Positions 60,458-64,000 of a DNA stretch of 64,000 nucleotides are shown here, piece by piece. This DNA is from Paenibacillus sp. PastM-3. GTDB lineage: Bacteria; Bacillota; Bacilli; Paenibacillales; Paenibacillaceae. Each line of letters opens with the position of its first letter. Positions within the stretch are counted from its first letter, which is position 1. Both the position numbers and the translations under genes were made by a program. Location: contig NZ_JARXXP010000003.1 of NCBI RefSeq assembly GCF_029893965.1, forward strand, positions 248,001 through 312,000, given 5' to 3'. Under the pieces are notes generated by a model. It did no database searches and was not told the origin of the DNA. It saw nothing but the letters and a program-made list of their open reading frames with translations.

Positions 60458-61531
60458 TTATTGTCCTGAAGTAAGCCAGTCCGCCAGCTCCTCTGTCTGC
60501 GAGAGAACGGCAATCGGATCGTAATACCACGAACGCTCCTCTTTCCATACGTAAATATGGCCATTCTTCACTGCGGGCAGACTGCCCCAAATCGGATCAT
60601 TGCTGAAATCCTCAAGCGCTTGGTTGTTGTCAGTTACAATGAGATAATCTCCGGCATAGCTGGGCAGCATCTCGTTAGAAATCTCTGCCCACTGCTTCTC
60701 CATAATCACATCTGCCACTGCTGTCGGAGGTTTGCGTCCAAGTGCCTGGTAGACTGCCTGTCTGCCGCGTCCAAAGTTGTCCCCGTAAGCCCAGGTGGAC
60801 TTGTCGGTATGCTCCAGAATGCTAAAGGTAGCTTCAGCCGGGATGGCAGCATCCACTTTGGCTTTGGCTGCGGCAATACGCTTGTCATAATCATCCAGCC
60901 AGTCTTTGGCTTCCTGCTCCTTGCCCAACAACTTACCGAAGTAAGTCAGCTCCTCATGGGCATTCTTCAGCTCACCGTAAGGTACAATGACTGTCGGTGC
61001 AATCTGGCTGAGCGTTTCATAGCTGTCAGCCATACCGGAGATAATCAGATCAGGCTCCAGTGCAATAATATTCTCCGGAGACATCTTCCCGTAGGTTCCG
61101 GTATCTGAAACACCGGCAAGCGCTTCTTTAAAATAGACATTTTCCAGGGTCAAGCCCGGGGCTCCGACCGGTATAGTGCCCAGGGCAATCAGGCTTCCGA
61201 GGTACTCTTCAGCCACAATCCGTTTCGGCTCTGCCGGAATTTCAATTTCGCCGTTGACGGTGGTGACGGTTTTGACGGCTGCAGGTGCAGTGGTGGCTTC
61301 CGGCTGCGGAGACGCAGAGGCCGGAGCGCTGCTTGCTGTATTGCTTTTTGTAGTAGCCGTACCTGCATTAGTACTGCTGTTACTGCAGGCTGAAGCCACA
61401 AGGGCCAGCGTTAAAAGCAGGGGATAAAGGATCCAGTATGTTCGTTTGGTACTGCGTTTGTTGCCGTGCTGCCCATCCGTTACCCAGCAGCCTCTGTGCC
61501 TGCCCTGAAGATGAAACAGCAGCATATTCAA
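60458..61531 (-). CDS. Iron-siderophore binding lipoprotein
   Basis: Up to 357 residues. The functional part begins with a signal peptide (KRTYWILYPLLLTLALVASA) and lipobox ASAC, then a Thr/Ser/Ala/Pro linker and the periplasmic-binding-protein domain: EIPAEPKRIVAEEYLGSLIA, NIIALEPDLIISGMADSYET, ISNEMLPSYAGDYLIVTDNN. This is the FhuD/FepB-like receptor that delivers ferric siderophores to the FecCD permeases at 52.9-55 kb. Start: TTG 61531 (GGGAG upstream) or ATG 61525 gives about 27 residues before the signal peptide, an unnatural N-terminus, because the gene's front overlaps a truncated cupin-type regulator gene. The natural start seems to be lost. Confidence 0.82.
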   Translation of the reverse strand: MNMLLFHLQGRHRGCWVTDGQHGNKRSTKRTYWILYPLLLTLALVASACSNSSTNAGTATTKSNTASSAPASASPQPEATTAPAAVKTVTTVNGEIEIPAEPKRIVAEEYLGSLIALGTIPVGAPGLTLENVYFKEALAGVSDTGTYGKMSPENIIALEPDLIISGMADSYETLSQIAPTVIVPYGELKNAHEELTYFGKLLGKEQEAKDWLDDYDKRIAAAKAKVDAAIPAEATFSILEHTDKSTWAYGDNFGRGRQAVYQALGRKPPTAVADVIMEKQWAEISNEMLPSYAGDYLIVTDNNQALEDFSNDPIWGSLPAVKNGHIYVWKEERSWYYDPIAVLSQTEELADWLTSGQ

Positions 61532-61802
61532 TCCATACTCCCTGCAGATTAAACTGGGCTTCCAGGGAGAGGGGGAGGCTGCAGCTGCAGCACAGCATCG
61601 TACCGCCGGAAATTACATGCTCGATGCCCTCTATTTCAATGACACCGCTGCCGCCGGTTACAACCATCAGGATGGAGAAGGGGGGAGGTGGAACCGTACC
61701 CTTGCTTACAGATAAACCGGCAAGATCAATAATCCGGCAAGGCCAATGGAAGCTTGGGGCGTGCGGGGCGGACTGCCGAAGTGCGGGCTGGTCATCATAC
61801 AT
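61380..61802 (-). pseudogene. Truncated AraC/Btr-type sensor domain
   Basis: ATG 61802 (GAGATGAG upstream) reads about 115 residues of an AraC-type cupin sensor: PPPFSILMVVTGGSGVIEIE, SGGTMLCCSCSLPLSLEAQF, LQGVWIEYAAVSSSGQAQRL. No helix-turn-helix follows; after about 61460 the frame is random and overlaps the receptor gene in another frame. Btr-like regulators (AraC domain plus siderophore-binding domain) control iron uptake genes in Bacillus, so an internal deletion probably removed the DNA-binding part and fused the promoter region to the receptor gene. Confidence 0.55.
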
Positions 61803-61818
61803 TCACTCATCTCTTGTG

Positions 61819-61833
61819 TGATAATCATTCTCA
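61819..61833 (-). promoter_or_regulatory. Fur box
   Basis: TGATAATCATTCTCA (plus strand) differs from the 7-1-7 Fur-box consensus at one position only. It lies 17 bases before the regulator/receptor start and right after a minus-strand -10-like TATACT, so receptor expression is expected to be repressed by iron. Confidence 0.82.
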
Positions 61834-61860
61834 ATTAGAGTATACCAAGGTTTTGGACTA

Positions 61861-61889
61861 TTGACGATCCTCCGGCAGAACCGTAGAGT
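61861..61889 (+). promoter_or_regulatory. Probable promoter of the 2Fe-2S protein gene
   Basis: TTGACG (61861-61866), a 17-base spacer, TAGAGT (61884-61889), about 50 bases before GTG 61942. The Fur box lies about 30 bases upstream of the -35, so iron control in this direction is less certain. Confidence 0.45.
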
Positions 61890-61941
61890 TTAATGTAATC
61901 CTCAATGAGGGTAAAGGGAGTAGTATAAGGAGGGATTGCCT

Positions 61942-62301
61942 GTGACAACCTGGAATCTGCAAGGGACGGTTAACCACCTGCTGATCTGCAACGGCAGCAG
62001 CTGCAAAAAGAATAAAGGCGAAGAAGTCGCTGAAGCGATCGAAGCCGAAATTGATAAACAGGGTGCCGGAAGCCTCATTCATACGACCGTCACCCGCTGC
62101 AACGGCAGATGCTCCGATGCCTGTGTGGTCATTTCCTATCCGGACGGCGTATGGTACCGGGAGATGACGCCTAAATCGGGCAAAGCGCTTGTACGCAGGC
62201 TGCTGGAAGGGGAGCGGCTGGAGGAGAATATCGTTTATACTTATGAGGGGCAGCTCACCGCGGCTTCATCCAAGGGCACCAAGGGCAAAAAGAAAAAATA
62301 A
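61942..62301 (+). CDS. Thioredoxin-like 2Fe-2S ferredoxin
   Basis: 119 residues from GTG 61942, AAGGAGGG 7 bases upstream. The start HLLICNGSSCKKNKGEEVAE and the later TVTRCNGRCSDACVVISYPD give four Cys in the C-x4-C ... C-x3-C arrangement of thioredoxin-fold [2Fe-2S] proteins (NuoE-like/Shethna-like). The C-terminus is Lys-rich. Its place beside the Fur-controlled receptor and the reductase at 55009 suggests a role in reductive iron release, which is inference. Confidence 0.8.
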   Translation: MTTWNLQGTVNHLLICNGSSCKKNKGEEVAEAIEAEIDKQGAGSLIHTTVTRCNGRCSDACVVISYPDGVWYREMTPKSGKALVRRLLEGERLEENIVYTYEGQLTAASSKGTKGKKKK

Positions 62302-62495
62302 CGGAGTAGCGGCACTATAATGGAGCGTAGCAATGAATGCCATACATAGCACAGCTCAGACAGTAAACCGCGGCTGATTAGCAAGAACCATTTTCACCCT
62401 TGAAATTTGACTTGCAGGCCATGCGTTGACTATGCTTATATCAGTGCATTTTATCACAATATTAGATGAAGGTTTGTTGCGGGGGGAGTGTATTC

Positions 62496-63671
62496 ATGGA
62501 GAGGCTGCAGGTATGGCCTGAACGGTTTAAAAGATTTTTTCTGAATAACCGATTTGTTGTGACTTTATTGATTGTTCTGCTGATCGGCATTAACATTCTG
62601 GTGTTCTCCAAGGTCCCGTTTATTTTCAAGCCGGTGTCCACGCTGCTGCATACGGTGGCTGCCCCGCTGCTGTTGTCGGGAATTGCCTATTATCTGCTGA
62701 ATCCGCTGGTAGACCGCATGGAGACAAGAAGCAAGATTAAACGGGCCTACGGTATCGTTATCCTGTATCTGGCCATCGCGGGGATTGTCACGCTTATCCT
62801 GCTGACGGTAATTCCGATTATCCGCACCCAGCTGGTCGGCCTGATCGATAATTTCCCGAAATACAGCGCCCAGATTCAGGAGGAATTTATTAACCTGACC
62901 GGCAGTGAGCTGTTCGGGCGGATCCAGGAAAACGTAGGGGTCGGTACCAGTCTTGATTTTGGGGATCTGACGAACAAAGCGACCACATGGGCCACTTCGT
63001 TTCTGAATAATGCCGTGAATGGGGTCGGCAGTTTCGTCGGTGCGCTGACCGAGATTGTGCTGGCCGTGGTTACGACACCGTTCATCCTGTTCTATCTGCT
63101 CCGTGACGGCAAAAGGCTGCCCGATTATCTGATGCGGTTCATTCCGAACGCCCTGCAGCCGCAGACCCGCCTTGTCATGAAGGAAATGAACAGCCAGGTG
63201 GCGTCTTATATCCGGGGACAGATTATCGTCAGCTGCTGTATTGGTGCGCTGCTGTACATAGGCTATCTGATTATCGGGCTGGAGTATTCGCTGGTGCTGG
63301 CGATTGTAGCTGCCTGTACGGCAGTCGTCCCTTACCTGGGTCCGGCCATCGCGATTACACCGGCGTTGATTGTAGCGCTGGTTACTTCGCCTTTTATGCT
63401 GCTGAAGATGATATTCGTCTGGACGGCTGTCCAGCTTATTGAAGGCAAATTCATCTCGCCGCAGATCATGGGCAAGTCGCTGAAGATTCATCCGATTACG
63501 ATCATTTTTGTCATTATTTTTGCCGGGAAAATGTTTGGTGTACTCGGTATTATTCTGGCTGTTCCGGGATATGCCGTGCTCAAAGTTATCGTTACCCATA
63601 TCTTTCAATGGTTCCGGTTCCGTTCCGGGCTATACCGTGTAGAAGCAGCAAAAGAAGAAGCCGAGAAGTAG
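62496..63671 (+). CDS. AI-2E family transporter
   Basis: 391 residues from ATG 62496 (GGGGGAG upstream). Seven or eight membrane segments with a hydrophilic insert (about 90-160, LTGSELFGRIQENVGVGTSL) and the block TPFILFYLLRDGKRLPDYLM, then IGLEYSLVLAIVAACTAVVP and IEGKFISPQIMGKSLKIHPI, all typical of the AI-2E/PerM family (YtvI, YueF, TqsA). Members export small molecules or Na+; the AI-2 link applies to few. No neighbours explain the substrate. Confidence 0.9.
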   Translation: MERLQVWPERFKRFFLNNRFVVTLLIVLLIGINILVFSKVPFIFKPVSTLLHTVAAPLLLSGIAYYLLNPLVDRMETRSKIKRAYGIVILYLAIAGIVTLILLTVIPIIRTQLVGLIDNFPKYSAQIQEEFINLTGSELFGRIQENVGVGTSLDFGDLTNKATTWATSFLNNAVNGVGSFVGALTEIVLAVVTTPFILFYLLRDGKRLPDYLMRFIPNALQPQTRLVMKEMNSQVASYIRGQIIVSCCIGALLYIGYLIIGLEYSLVLAIVAACTAVVPYLGPAIAITPALIVALVTSPFMLLKMIFVWTAVQLIEGKFISPQIMGKSLKIHPITIIFVIIFAGKMFGVLGIILAVPGYAVLKVIVTHIFQWFRFRSGLYRVEAAKEEAEK

Positions 63672-63692
63672 GCCTGAAAGGATGAGAAGCAA

Positions 63693-64000
63693 ATGACAAG
63701 ACCCGTTGCGGATACGATATACGGAAAAGTACAGGGAGCGCCAAGCGGCGGAGTAAACGTATGGCGCGGCATTCCGTTTGCTGCACCGCCTGTCGGGGAG
63801 CTGCGTTTCCGTGCCCCCCAGCCGCCGGAGCCCTGGGATACCGTAAGGGAGGCTGTGGAATTCGGGACGGCCGCACATCAGCCGCCAAGCTCGGACAGCA
63901 TCCGGTTCGGCGGGACACAGCCCGTCTTCTCGGAGGATTGCTTGTATCTGAACGTCTGGGCACCGGCAGGCGGGCAGGAAGCGCTGCCGGTAATGGTCTG
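63693..64000 (+). CDS. Type B carboxylesterase (N-terminal part; cut by the window end)
   Basis: 102 codons up to the window end, ATG 63693 with AAAGGATGAG upstream. RGIPFAAPPVGELRFRAPQP (about residues 25-44) followed by SEDCLYLNVWAP is the standard entry of the carboxylesterase/lipase type B family (p-nitrobenzyl esterase-like). The catalytic Ser lies beyond the window. 21 bases after the transporter gene. Confidence 0.88.
   Translation, partial: MTRPVADTIYGKVQGAPSGGVNVWRGIPFAAPPVGELRFRAPQPPEPWDTVREAVEFGTAAHQPPSSDSIRFGGTQPVFSEDCLYLNVWAPAGGQEALPVMV

Noticed and set aside
62565..63608. 347-codon minus-strand frame opposite the AI-2E transporter
   Set aside because: Polar, Gln/Asn/Arg-rich shadow of a membrane-protein gene, no start signals.

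Overview
The window is a stretch of a Bacillota chromosome, most likely Paenibacillus. Supporting evidence is the dacF-spoIIAA-spoIIAB-sigF cluster, spoIIM, sda, mciZ, a GerA-type germinant-receptor operon, strong AGGAGG-type ribosome binding sites with many GTG/TTG starts, and the fur - DUF4227 - xerD - deoB - pnp - pdp - dacF order. No rRNA, tRNA, CRISPR array, transposase or phage gene was seen.

Layout. 1-7.6 kb: AT-rich accessory DNA with small lipoprotein and membrane genes, a decayed gene, an ABC-F ATPase, and a flippase plus glycosyltransferase pair. 7.6-9.9 kb, minus strand: a small Sda-like sporulation checkpoint protein, then a compact agr-like quorum-sensing operon (sensor-like membrane protein without kinase, AgrB protease, Ser-type AgrD propeptide, stand-alone LytTR regulator) with its own promoter and repeat pair. 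9.9-15.4 kb: DinB-like protein, thymidine kinase, heterodimeric ABC exporter. 15.6-21.9 kb: branched-chain 2-oxoacid dehydrogenase genes (lpdV, bkdAA, bkdAB, bkdB), with 788 nt of three different repeat arrays between bkdAB and bkdB. 22-32 kb: housekeeping and sporulation genes (Prli42-like peptide, PepT-like peptidase, MciZ-like peptide, NudF, endonuclease Q, SpoIIM, Fur, DUF4227, XerD, DeoB, PNP, Pdp). 32-39.4 kb: AraC regulator divergent from a GH115 alpha-glucuronidase, an acyltransferase and an unknown protein. 39.5-42.5 kb: dacF and the spoIIA operon with a sigma-H-like promoter. 42.5-48.9 kb: two tandem ~370-bp copies of an inverted-repeat element, then an AT-rich island of small genes and broken genes that looks like an orphan immunity-gene array. 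49-52.7 kb: a sigma factor/DUF1835 fusion, a phosphoesterase and small membrane proteins. 52.8-62.3 kb: Fur-controlled ferric-siderophore uptake (two permeases, a reductase, a lipoprotein receptor, a 2Fe-2S protein) surrounding a gerA-gerC-gerB operon. 62.5-64 kb: an AI-2E-type permease and the start of a carboxylesterase.

How the genes work together. Iron and redox control is visible: a Per/Fur-like box before fur and two Fur boxes before uptake genes. Sporulation control is spread over sda, spoIIA, spoIIM, mciZ and the ger operon. The most unusual unit is the agr-like operon: as encoded it has neither a histidine kinase domain nor a receiver domain, so it looks like an Agr signal generator attached to a membrane-protein/LytTR pair rather than to a two-component system.
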